64,000 nt of DNA, taken from NCBI RefSeq assembly GCF_023336505.1, contig NZ_JAMAST010000008.1, positions 1 to 64,000 of the forward strand. Direction: 5' to 3'. Made by a program: the position numbers and the translations under genes. Origin of the DNA: Sporolactobacillus mangiferae (lineage in GTDB: Bacteria; Bacillota; Bacilli; Bacillales; Sporolactobacillaceae). Below the pieces are notes generated by a model, which saw nothing but the letters and a program-made list of their open reading frames with translations, had not been told where the DNA came from and ran no database searches. Shown piece by piece: positions 27,411 to 36,098 of this stretch. How positions within the stretch are numbered: the first letter of the stretch is position 1; each line of letters opens with the position of its first letter.

Positions 27411-29429
27411 ATGAAACGGACACCTTTCAAGCACTTTTTATTCGGCGGGGACTGGAATCCGGAACAATGGCCGAAAGAAGTATGGTTGCAGGATATGCGG
27501 ATTCTGACGAATGTTCATATGAATGAAGCGACGATTAATGTATTTTCATGGGCACAACTGCAGCCGGGCGAGAATGAATATGACTTCTCGACATTGGATG
27601 AAATCGTTCACGTGTTAGCGCAGCACCATTTCCATATTGTGCTGGCTACATCTACCGCCGCCTTGCCAGCGTGGATGGCAAAGAAATACCCGGACGTTGA
27701 GCGAACCGATTTTTACGGCAGGCAGCACCGCTTCGGCGAGCGTCACAATGCATGCCCGAATTCGCCGACATTCCAGAAGTACAGTGCGCGTTTAGCAGGA
27801 AGGCTTGCCAAGCGTTACGGACATCTGGACGAAGTTGTTTGCTGGCATATTTCAAACGAATACGGCGGATCGTGCTATTGTGATCACTGTGCCCAGGCAT
27901 TCCGCATCTGGCTAAAGAACAAATACCAGTCTCTGGAAGCACTTAATGAGGCGTGGTACACGCATTTCTGGGGGCACACCTTTTATGATTGGGACGAGAT
28001 TTTTCCGCCTAATGATCTTGGTGACGCGATCGATGAACGGTATACGACGCTGTCGGGCATGTCCATTGATTATCGCCGTTTTACTTCGGACAGCATGCTG
28101 AACAACTTCATTTCCGAGAAGAAAGCGATCCGTCAATTTGATCGCATCACACCGATTACGACTAATTTTATGGGCACTTATAAGAATCTGGACTATTTTA
28201 AATGGGCGGAAGAGATCGATATCATTTCGTGGGACAGCTATCCTGCCTACAATACACCAATCAGTCTTACTGCCATGAAGCATGATCTGATGCGTGGTTT
28301 AAAAAACGGGCAGCCGTTCATGCTTATGGAACAGACGCCGAGCCAGCAGAACTGGCAGCCTTATAATGCGATTAAGCAACCGGGGCAGATGCGCGAATTA
28401 AGCTATCAGGCTATTGCTCATGGAGCGGATACAATTCAATATTTTCAGCTGAGGCAGTCCCGCGGCGGCACGGAAAAGTTCCATAGTGCCATTATCAGCC
28501 ACGCGGATCATGATCAGACACGTATTCTGAAAGAAACTGCACAGCTGGGCCAGGAGCTCGCAGCCATAGGCACGCAGCTGATGAATGGATAGACAAGAGC
28601 CAAAGTGGCGATCATCTTTGACTGGGAGAACTACTGGGCATTTGAGTATTCGAGCGGTCCAAATGTTGAACTGAGCTATGTTGACCAGGTTCATCGCTAT
28701 TATGCGGCATGGTTTCGAAAAAATGTCGCTGTCGATATGATTCCTGACCATCTGTCCGCGAGGGAGCTTGAAAAGTATGATGTGGTTTTTGCGCCCGTTC
28801 TGATGATGGTTAAGCCTGGCGTTGCGGAAGCTATTGAGCAATTCGTTCAGAATGGCGGCACCTTTGTCACTACTTTTCTAAGCGGTATATCTGATGAACA
28901 TGACAATGTAGTGATGGGCGGCTATCCCGGACCGTTCCGCAGAATGTGCGGGATCTGGGCGGAAGAAATTGATGCCCTGCCACCGAAGAAGTCTTTGCGC
29001 ATACAATTCGGCAGCCAGCAAGTGAGCGGCTCATTAGTGGCCAACTGCTCACATCTTGAAGGGGCTCAGTCACTCGCAACTTATGATGACGATGTCTTCT
29101 ACAAAGGATCGCCCGTTGTTTCCGTGAACACATTTGGTGAAGGCGCCGCTTATTATGTAGGTACGGTTTTAGATGAGAAGGGCATGGATGCACTTGTTGA
29201 TCGGATCATTGCGGCACATCAGCTGCCGTTCTATCCCTCACCGGACGGGGTCGAGATCACTGTCAGAACTTACGGAGACGATCAGCTTTATTTTGTGTTA
29301 AACCATACGGCAGAGAAGCAGAAGGTGAACACCGCGCGATTTGCAGGTAGACAGAATATACTGAACGCCGCGATAATAGATGAAGAAACCATTCTTGAAC
29401 CGCATGATGTTCTGATTATTCGCAGCTGA
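27411..29429 (+). pseudogene. GH42 beta-galactosidase interrupted by an in-frame TAG
   Basis: Two frames, 27411-28592 and 28605-29429, are in the same phase and separated by one TAG at 28590. Together they give 672 residues, the usual GH42 length. The acid/base glutamate is in HISNEYGG and the nucleophile in MEQTPSQQNW, both in the first part. The second part holds the trimerisation (VAIIFDWENYWAFEYSSGP) and C-terminal domains. GGAGG precedes the start. The enzyme would hydrolyse beta-galactosides in the cytoplasm. The TAG truncates it after the catalytic barrel. Confidence 0.88.
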
Positions 29430-29606
29430 CAACGAGTCGAACTGCTTCACTCAAACGAGAAGCTCACTGCCACAGCAGTACAGGCACATGAGAGTCACAA
29501 ACTTGGAACAGGTAGTGTTCAACCAAGGGTGTTCATACTTACTGAAACCTTGGACTGCCTGCGGCAAGCGGGAGACGATCTCGACAGGTATAAATGAACG
29601 ATTCGA

Positions 29607-29646
29607 AAATTAAGAAGTGGGAATTCTGTCTGGATTTTCTTAATTC
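29607..29646 (+). terminator. possible terminator after the beta-galactosidase gene
   Basis: AATTAAGAA and TTCTTAATT form a 9-bp AU-rich stem with a 20-base loop. Weak as a terminator because it has no GC-rich part. The rest of 29430-29713 holds nothing I recognise. Confidence 0.3.
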
Positions 29647-29713
29647 ACAGTTTACAGGTATGAATAATTGTCGTAAAATGAATCTATAAGTTAATAACCA
29701 GGATTACATGTTG

Positions 29714-29815
29714 CTTATCGAGAGAGGCGGAGGGATTGGCCCAGTGAAGCCTCAGCAACCGGCCAGATACGGGCACGGTGCTAAGTCCAAAAGCAGAGAT
29801 TGCTTGAAGATAAGT
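29714..29815 (+). promoter_or_regulatory. S-box (SAM-I) riboswitch
   Basis: The conserved blocks are visible: CTTATCGAGAG, GCGGAGGGATTGGCCC, TGAAGCCTCAGCAACC, GGTGCTAAGTCC and closing GAAGATAAG. P1 is CTTATC/GATAAG. SAM binding stabilises P1 and allows the downstream terminator. The 3' strand of P1 with following bases (GATAAGTAGAG) is exactly complementary to CTCTACTTATC at 29846, which is the antiterminator. Confidence 0.95.
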
Positions 29816-29823
29816 AGAGTCAG

Positions 29824-29884
29824 TAAAATAAGCCTCTTCTGCTTTCTCTACTTATCGTGGAAAAAGCGGAAGGGGCTATTTTAG
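29824..29884 (+). terminator. SAM riboswitch terminator/antiterminator
   Basis: AATAAGCCTCTTCTGCTTT at 29828 pairs with AAAGCGGAAGGGGCTATTTT near 29863, followed by a short U-run. The loop contains CTCTACTTATC, which competes by pairing with the riboswitch P1 strand. Confidence 0.85.
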
Positions 29885-29902
29885 TTGAAGGAGATGTTTT
29901 AC

Positions 29903-30067
29903 ATGAGCAGTGTGCTGAATCAGGCAGCAGAGAGCAGACGTGAGCAATTAATTGACCGGCTGATTGCTCATCATGTATATAAGAAGAACGGCAAGCATCT
30001 TTTTGAATTGTCATTATCGGAACTTGAGCGAGAATATCAAAATATACGGGCCAAGTGTAGCTGCTGA
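29903..30067 (+). CDS. Fur-regulated-basic-protein-like small protein under SAM control
   Basis: A 54-residue protein behind AAGGAG at good spacing. ESRREQLIDRLIAHHVYKK and LFELSLSELEREYQNI match the FbpA-type family (PF13076), small basic proteins of Bacilli known from iron-sparing regulation. It ends in CSC, an unusual cysteine pair. It is the only gene after the SAM riboswitch; the next gene is convergent. No Fur box was recognised. Family match is by eye. Confidence 0.75.
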   Translation: MSSVLNQAAESRREQLIDRLIAHHVYKKNGKHLFELSLSELEREYQNIRAKCSC

Positions 30068-30107
30068 TTCTTGAAAACAAAGGTGCCGGCGCCGCTAATT
30101 GACACAT

Positions 30108-30920
30108 CTAATCAAATAATGGTTTAACGGCCTGGATCGTTGCCGATACAATATATTTATCAATTTTTGCTCCTGGAATCCATTCCCTGATGAATGCTTT
30201 GGATTCATCTTTTGGTTTTATTTCAATCTGTGCAAGCCCGCTTTGCTTCATCATGGTTTGCAGATCAGCGATTGAGGATGCACCTGAAATACAGCCAGAG
30301 TAGGCGACCTCCAGGTCATTTTTTATTTCGTCAGGCAGTTCGGCTGTGAGCACAACATCTGAAATCGCCAGCCGTCCGCCTTTTTTCAGTACACGAAAAG
30401 CTTCTCTGAATACTTGTAATTTATCGGGTGAAAGATTGATGACGCAGTTCGACAGAATGACATCGATAGACTGGTCAGCTACAGGTAAATGTTCAATTTC
30501 ACCCAAACGAAAATCAACATTGACAAACTGCCCGCGGTCAGCGTTCTGACGTGCTCTGCTGACCATTTCCGCTGTCATATCAACACCAATAACCTGACCG
30601 GAAGCCCCCACCTGACGTGCAGCAAGAAAACAGTCAAATCCGCCGCCGCTTCCAAGATCCAGTACGTGCTCGCCGGTTTTTAAAGAAGCAATGGCCTGTG
30701 GATTGCCGCAGCCCAGACCTAAATTAGCTCCTTCAGGTATGGCATCTAATTCTTCAGCAGAGTAACCGAGCTGCCTGGCTACATGATTATGATCAGCGCG
30801 CATTTCGCAGCAGCCCACTTCAGAGGAACAGCCGCAGGATGAAGCTGAAACATCCTGAAGAGCGATTTTCTTATACCGATTCCGTACATTTTGCCTGATC
30901 TGGTCATTGGTCAGTGCCAA
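30108..30920 (-). CDS. arsM: arsenite S-adenosylmethionine methyltransferase
   Basis: A 270-residue enzyme that methylates arsenite with SAM. The SAM site is VLDLGSGGGFDCFLAA; conserved cysteines occur in the N-terminal CGCSSEVGCCE, in SNCVINLSPDK and in YSGCISGA. The class is clear from these. The start is TTG at 30920 behind AAGGAG. Last gene of an arsR-arsC-arsM operon; the neighbour on the other strand is controlled by SAM, the cofactor of this enzyme. Confidence 0.92.
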   Translation of the reverse strand: MALTNDQIRQNVRNRYKKIALQDVSASSCGCSSEVGCCEMRADHNHVARQLGYSAEELDAIPEGANLGLGCGNPQAIASLKTGEHVLDLGSGGGFDCFLAARQVGASGQVIGVDMTAEMVSRARQNADRGQFVNVDFRLGEIEHLPVADQSIDVILSNCVINLSPDKLQVFREAFRVLKKGGRLAISDVVLTAELPDEIKNDLEVAYSGCISGASSIADLQTMMKQSGLAQIEIKPKDESKAFIREWIPGAKIDKYIVSATIQAVKPLFD

Positions 30921-30922
30921 AT

Positions 30923-31360
30923 TTACCCACTCCTTTTCATTGATAATTCTTCTGCCGCGAATTGTTTGATTCGCTTCTCAATGCCGTCACGGACACGCTG
31001 GAATACTGCCCATTTTTCCGCTTCCGTACCTTGAGCCTTTGCCGGGTCATCAAAGCCCCAGTGTTCCCGGCGCACCTGTGGAGGAGTCATTGGGCACCGT
31101 TCCTCGGCATCCCCGCAAAGCGTGACGACCAGGTAGGCTTCTTTTAATCGATGCATATCAATGCGTTTTGATTTTTGCTGTGAAATATCAATACCTGCCT
31201 CTTTCATGACCTTCACTGCATTCGTGTTTAATCCATGTGCTTCAATGCCAGCCGAACGTACATCAAATGTGTCGCCTAAATATTTTTTTCCAAAGCCTTC
31301 GGCCATCTGGCTGCGGCAGGAATTTCCTGTGCAGAGAAAGTAAATGATTTTTTTATCCAC
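30923..31360 (-). CDS. arsC: thioredoxin-coupled arsenate reductase
   Basis: A 145-residue protein of the low-molecular-weight phosphatase fold. The catalytic loop CTGNSCRS and the redox cysteines in [11 protein letters not shown] are present, as in S. aureus pI258 ArsC. It reduces arsenate to arsenite, using thioredoxin. The start is GTG at 31360, one base after the arsR stop codon, with AAAGGA upstream; this matches the family start [12 protein letters not shown] frame start at 31372 overlaps arsR. Confidence 0.93.
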   Translation of the reverse strand: MDKKIIYFLCTGNSCRSQMAEGFGKKYLGDTFDVRSAGIEAHGLNTNAVKVMKEAGIDISQQKSKRIDMHRLKEAYLVVTLCGDAEERCPMTPPQVRREHWGFDDPAKAQGTEAEKWAVFQRVRDGIEKRIKQFAAEELSMKRSG

Positions 31361-31361
31361 G

Positions 31362-31709
31362 TTAAACACCATCCTTTACGCTTGGGGTAGGTGGGAGCTT
31401 GCTTGTCTGGCAACTGCATTTCTTGATTATCAGAGTGGGGAGAGCCCGGATAAGATCCGAAATGTAGACGGGAAGGTCCGGGTTTAAGCGATAATAGACC
31501 CATGTACCTTGCTTGCGTTCGCAAATGATGCCTGCTGTGCGCAATTTCTTCAGGTGCTGGCTAATGGCAGGCTGTGACAGGTCAAACACCGCAACAAATT
31601 CACATACGCACATTTCACCATTTTTTAAGTAGGCAAGCATGGTGAGGCGGGTTTTGTCGCTGATCAGTTTTAACAAAAAGGACATGTCTTCTAAATTGAT
31701 GCCTTTCAT
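31362..31709 (-). CDS. arsR: ArsR-family arsenic-responsive repressor
   Basis: A 115-residue winged-helix repressor. The metal-site sequence GEMCVCEFV lies in the alpha-3 helix, and [16 protein letters not shown] is the recognition helix. Additional cysteines KKCSCQ near the C-terminus could take part in As(III) binding. First gene of the arsRCM operon, with a short palindrome upstream as likely operator. Confidence 0.92.
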   Translation of the reverse strand: MKGINLEDMSFLLKLISDKTRLTMLAYLKNGEMCVCEFVAVFDLSQPAISQHLKKLRTAGIICERKQGTWVYYRLNPDLPVYISDLIRALPTLIIKKCSCQTSKLPPTPSVKDGV

Positions 31710-31721
31710 ATAAACACCTTC

Positions 31722-31739
31722 TTATATAATCGTATATAA
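31722..31739 (-). promoter_or_regulatory. palindrome upstream of arsR
   Basis: TTATATA and TATATAA are perfect arms around ATCG, 13 bases before the arsR start, at a position suitable for an ArsR operator. Confidence 0.6.
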
Positions 31740-31892
31740 ATATTATCATTCACTTATATATTGCGCAAGTCTGACGTTCTGTAACTGAATGGGCGACCAG
31801 GTATAGGTGAATACAAGAATTTTCGGAGCCAGTAGCTGCTTGATCCCCAACCTGTCCTATCAGTAAGACTGGCTGAGCCACCAGGATTAATT

Positions 31893-31942
31893 AAATAGCC
31901 CCGAAGTGACAATGAGGATCAATTGTCACCTCGGAGCTATTT
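31893..31942. terminator. long bidirectional terminator-like hairpin
   Basis: AAATAGCCCCGAAGTGACAAT pairs with ATTGTCACCTCGGAGCTATTT around an 8-base loop, about 21 bp with two mismatches. It lies between two minus-strand units; it probably ends transcription of the large secreted-protein gene at 32033. Confidence 0.7.
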
Positions 31943-32032
31943 TCAGTAAGTGTCCATTACCACTTGCGTATTAAAATGGGGAGGACATGGTTAGTCTTCT
32001 TATCATCAAGTTTATTATCGGATAACCGTGAG

Positions 32033-35000
32033 TCATTTTCTTGCTTCTTTAATTGCTTTGAGGGCAGTGTTGATGTCAGATTGTGTGGTTGACGGATCGG
32101 CTACCTTTGACAGCACTTTTTGTCCATTAGCTACAGCTTTAATCAATTTGGATGATGGTGTCTGCGCCTTCACATTCTTTAAGCTGCGTTTCACGGATAC
32201 TGTCGCGTTCTGAGCAACCGCCTCAACCTCTTTTGCCGTATTGATCTCTGCCTGTTTTGTCTCGGTCAGACTGGTTTTCCCAGCCTGGACGGCATCAGAC
32301 AGGTCGGCAAAATCAACCTTGATCCCCGTTTGGCTGCTGCCAATCCCCTGCAGTCCATTGATTGCGGCATTGAGATCTTTTGCTGCCTTGTCGACTTCGG
32401 CTTGAGTGTGCTTGGTCTGCTGACCTTCATGACGCAGTTCGTCCAGCAGTGCAGAGGCTTTGGTGTATTGATCCTTGAAGGCGGCGAAAGATGCTGCGGT
32501 AAAGTGGCTTTCCAGTCCCAGCAAGGTTTCGCCTTCGGTAACTGCCTTTTCCAGATCGGCGGTCTTAAGCGGGATTGTCTTCTCTGCGCGGACCGTCATC
32601 TCATACAGTCCCCGTGCCCAGTCTGCATCTTTGTTGTGTACGATATCAAATGACTGATTGTTCTGGAACTTGAGATAACGATAGGTATTACCGGTTAAAT
32701 CATGGGCCTGGAATCCCGGGATATTATTCTGATTGTTATTGACCAGGGTCGTCCAGTTTTTATTGTCGTTTGAACCCAGAATGGTATACCGATGCGCATT
32801 GTCAGAACCGCCGACGCTTTTGAAAGAAAGGGCTACATTCGTGAGCTTGCGTTTCTGGCCCAGATCCAGGGTGATGTAGAACTTGCCATTTTGCCCTTTA
32901 TACGCCTGTTCTGTACCGTCGTAGTTGTCAACGTCCCAGTCGATTCCATTGAACGCTTCACCGACGTCGTAGCGATGGACGATACCTTGTTTTTCAAGCG
33001 CGCTGTTGGCAATTGTCTCCCAATTGTCACCAATTTTCTTGCTGGGGCTCGCTTTACCAATTTGCGTGAAGCTGCCCACCGATTGAATGGCAATGACCCG
33101 CGGGGTGTGATTATAAGGATCGAATTTCTCGGGCTTACCTGAGCTGGTTTGAATCTTGATCTGTTCATCGGTACCATCACCGCCAACGACTGTCCCTTTG
33201 GACGGGTTGATGTAGGTCTTTTGGAAATACTTGACGCTGACCAGACCCGGTGCCGGTTTGTATGTCGGAACAGTGATTTTTGTTCCTGTGCTATTGGTAC
33301 CGACAGTCACCGTTTTGCCGGTTTCCGCTCCAGGTCCCTTCGCTTTATCATTAATGGTTAACGGAAGCCAGATGGTGGTCGATCCTGCCAGATCGTTGGC
33401 AATCCAACGGCTGCCATTAAACAGATAGACCGGCTTGTCTTTGGTACCGAAGTTCCACACACCGCCGACCTGACTGTTGTAGGTCGTCGCATCAGCGAAT
33501 GGTTGCAACGGAGTCCAGCTGCTCCCGCCATTACGGTACCCATATTGGTCACGCTTGGCGCTCATGCCCAATGCTGGACTAGTGGTGCGCTGATACATTG
33601 CCTGGTTCTTGTACCAGCCAGACTGGCCGGAAGTCAGCAGATAGAGATACTTGCCGTGAGGACCGCGAATCACTTGGGGAGCCTCACGGTGTTTTGCGAT
33701 GTCTATATCATGCTCTTTGGCAGACACCACATTCGTCATGTCAGCGTTCAGCTGCCAAACGCGTGTGTAGATATTGTCCTGAGCGGTGATAAAGTAGGAT
33801 TTTCCATTACCGCCGCTTTTCTGGCTGTCATTGAAAATGGTAAAATCGCGGCTTCCAAAGCCGATGTTCTGACCGTAGCGCGGAGGCGTAGGATCCCCGC
33901 CATCCATGGTGTAGTATACTTCCGCGTTATAAGTCGGTTCAAGGACGCGTAATTCTTTATAGCCGAACATGCTGGCTGTATCGGTGACTTGATATTTACC
34001 GCTCTTAAAATTGGCAACCGGCTGAAACACCGGTACATCAGCCGACTCCTTGGTTCCTGCTTTGGCTACAGTAAACGTGCTTGTCGATACTCGTGAAAAT
34101 TTATTGCCTGCCAAGTCTGTGGCTACCGCCTTGATCGTCATACCATCCTTGATCGGCACATCGGGGACATTATAGCGATTATCCCATTGCCAGGCGGTCT
34201 TACTGGTACGAGGATCTGAACCATCAGTTGTTACCATAACCTTGTACTTGCCTAGATCCACGTCAGAAGTAACATAGACACGGTCGCCCTGATTCACGAC
34301 CACTGACTTGCTATCCTTGTTAACGCCGGTATTCTCGTCAATTCGCGGCGAGATTAACGGTGCTTTAAGCGACTGACGCTGATCGTTATCATTGGACGTT
34401 TTTGTATAAGATTGGGTATAGACGGACGACTTAGCCATTGGACCCAGGACGGCTTTGGTCTGATCTTTAGTATTTGGATCATAAGCCGTTTTTGCACTTC
34501 CGCCATAATTCTGCGCGGAAATGCCCGCCGCCTTGGTTGGATCGGCTTTGGCTGCAGGGTATCTGACGATATAACCTGAAGCGCTTGGTTTTAATCCTTT
34601 TGCCACGGCCGCATCGTAGGCGGATTGATCATAGGGGGTCATGCGCACCGCAACAGCTTTGAGATTCCAGCTGTCTTTCAAGTCGTTAAAATTGAATGTC
34701 CACCAGTTACCGCCTTCTGAAGTGCCATACATGTCGGAACTGACCGGTTTTGTCGGTTTGTCAGGGTCATAGCTTGTACTTTTCGGGCCTGTCGGCTCCG
34801 GATAAGACTGAACATATGCCGGATAATCTTTTCCTGTTACCGGAACTTCAGGACTGCCGTCATACTCTCCGGCAGCATTTTTGGTATTGAAGTCACTGCG
34901 TAACTGGCCAACCCGATCACCCATTGCCGCTTTTTTATCAGTCGTTCCGGCCTGGCCCTTGGCGCCAACATTTCGGCTGGCTCCGGGCCGACTGTGGTCG

Positions 35001-35515
35001 GCAACAACTTTGTACGGACCCGTGACTTTATTTGCGGACAGGACGACCACATGAGAGGCATTGTAGGTTGATTTGAGTTCCCAGTGCATCCAGATGACGT
35101 ATTTTCCCGTTGGCGATCGTTCGAAATCGATACGTTCCAGTTTCGAATTGGCAAACGGACGTATCACGGTTCCATCTGCCTTGCGATAGGAGGTCTCCGG
35201 GTCGGCAATTTTGGCAAACTGTTTCTTATTGCGCCAGTCCTTGCCCCTGTATAGATACAGAGTCTGCCCACCAGCCGAGGCACTGATCTGAGATGCTCCG
35301 ATCGAGTACCAGTAGCCATCGACATCGGTGTTGTTTAGTCCGGGCCCCGACATTGCCTTGCCGTTCTGATCCGTTCCGGTCGCATTGTCCACGACAATGG
35401 TTGAGGAGTCTGCCTGCTGTGCCTTCGCATGTACCTCACCCAAGCTGGAAGGGAAAGTTCCAAGCAGTAGACTGAATCCCAGTAAACTGGTTGTAAAGAG
35501 ATGTCGTTTCAACAA
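32033..35515 (-). CDS. secreted multidomain GH43-like glycosidase with CBM32 and FIVAR domains
   Basis: A 1160-residue protein with a signal peptide (basic start, hydrophobic SLLGFSLLLG, cleavage near VHAKA). Propeller-like blocks flank the N-terminal part (ERIDFERSPTGKYVIWMHWEL, residues 125-145) and resume near 620 (EAPQVIRGPHGKYLYLLTSG, then WTPLQPFADATTYNSQ), resembling GH43 exo-beta-1,3-galactanases. Between are two chitobiase-C-like modules (VMVTTDGSDPRTS, VYYTMDGGDPTPP). A discoidin/CBM32 module (LDLGQKRKLTNVAL) and FIVAR-like repeats follow. No LPXTG anchor. The start is TTG (35515 or 35512) behind AGGGGG. A cre-like site upstream suggests glucose repression. Catalytic residues not assigned. 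Confidence 0.7.
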   Translation of the reverse strand: MLKRHLFTTSLLGFSLLLGTFPSSLGEVHAKAQQADSSTIVVDNATGTDQNGKAMSGPGLNNTDVDGYWYSIGASQISASAGGQTLYLYRGKDWRNKKQFAKIADPETSYRKADGTVIRPFANSKLERIDFERSPTGKYVIWMHWELKSTYNASHVVVLSANKVTGPYKVVADHSRPGASRNVGAKGQAGTTDKKAAMGDRVGQLRSDFNTKNAAGEYDGSPEVPVTGKDYPAYVQSYPEPTGPKSTSYDPDKPTKPVSSDMYGTSEGGNWWTFNFNDLKDSWNLKAVAVRMTPYDQSAYDAAVAKGLKPSASGYIVRYPAAKADPTKAAGISAQNYGGSAKTAYDPNTKDQTKAVLGPMAKSSVYTQSYTKTSNDNDQRQSLKAPLISPRIDENTGVNKDSKSVVVNQGDRVYVTSDVDLGKYKVMVTTDGSDPRTSKTAWQWDNRYNVPDVPIKDGMTIKAVATDLAGNKFSRVSTSTFTVAKAGTKESADVPVFQPVANFKSGKYQVTDTASMFGYKELRVLEPTYNAEVYYTMDGGDPTPPRYGQNIGFGSRDFTIFNDSQKSGGNGKSYFITAQDNIYTRVWQLNADMTNVVSAKEHDIDIAKHREAPQVIRGPHGKYLYLLTSGQSGWYKNQAMYQRTTSPALGMSAKRDQYGYRNGGSSWTPLQPFADATTYNSQVGGVWNFGTKDKPVYLFNGSRWIANDLAGSTTIWLPLTINDKAKGPGAETGKTVTVGTNSTGTKITVPTYKPAPGLVSVKYFQKTYINPSKGTVVGGDGTDEQIKIQTSSGKPEKFDPYNHTPRVIAIQSVGSFTQIGKASPSKKIGDNWETIANSALEKQGIVHRYDVGEAFNGIDWDVDNYDGTEQAYKGQNGKFYITLDLGQKRKLTNVALSFKSVGGSDNAHRYTILGSNDNKNWTTLVNNNQNNIPGFQAHDLTGNTYRYLKFQNNQSFDIVHNKDADWARGLYEMTVRAEKTIPLKTADLEKAVTEGETLLGLESHFTAASFAAFKDQYTKASALLDELRHEGQQTKHTQAEVDKAAKDLNAAINGLQGIGSSQTGIKVDFADLSDAVQAGKTSLTETKQAEINTAKEVEAVAQNATVSVKRSLKNVKAQTPSSKLIKAVANGQKVLSKVADPSTTQSDINTALKAIKEARK

Positions 35516-36098
35516 ATAATTTTCCCCCTTGTCTTTAAAAGTGTTTTTCTCTCATCAGATGCACATGAAATGTTCTCTCTCTATATGACAAATCGTGCTG
35601 ATTAAAAGAAAACGTTCCAAACAGAGAAACACTCATGTTTTTTTCTCCCCTCTTTCCACATTATTTTTGGAATCGCTTTCAATTGCCACCTTACTATGAG
35701 CATCTAAGGCAAACAATAGGTCAATGTGCTCGAAAAAAATCCTATGGGTAAAATGGCTGATTATTCCGACTATATTCGTCCAATAACGACAAGTTCTTTA
35801 TGCTTTTCGATCATTATTCGTGCCAACTATTTTTCGACAAGCACCCACAAACTTAAATTTACCGAGAGAAAAATGTGCATCTGCAAATGTTCGACGATGA
35901 AAAGCAGTCTTGCAAAAATGTGAAGTTTTTGCGAAAGTTCGGTTTTTCGTTCTTTATATCAATGTTCTTTATATCAATCTGTCCATATGGACATCTCTGT
36001 TCTTTTTTAAGAAAGCTCTCTAAAGGTGACAGCAGGTGTCAGAATGGGTCAATTAAAATGAAAGAGTGTTTTCTAGAAAGACAGGAGATTTAAAGACA
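35516..36098. other. intergenic region between divergent genes
   Basis: Holds the promoter area of the large secreted protein, a cre-like box at 35668 and the leader of the MFS gene at 36099. Short open frames show no family resemblance or ribosome binding site. AT-rich. Confidence 0.5.
35668..35681 (-). promoter_or_regulatory. cre-like catabolite-repression site
   Basis: On the minus strand the site reads TGAAAGCGATTCCA, matching the CcpA consensus TGWAANCGNTNWCA at all but one degenerate position. It lies about 155 bases upstream of the secreted glycosidase start. Confidence 0.6.

Noticed and set aside
29430-29713. possible T-box leader before the SAM riboswitch
   Set aside because: I looked for the T-box core TGG.ACCGCG and the specifier loop and did not find them; only a weak AU-rich hairpin is present.
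32330-33952. several plus-strand open frames of 60-149 codons
   Set aside because: They lie antisense within the large secreted-protein gene, whose signal peptide and domains are convincing; they have coding composition only as shadows.
35607-35620. second cre-like site AGAAAACGTTCCAA
   Set aside because: It mismatches the CcpA consensus at both outer positions, so I kept only the better site at 35668.
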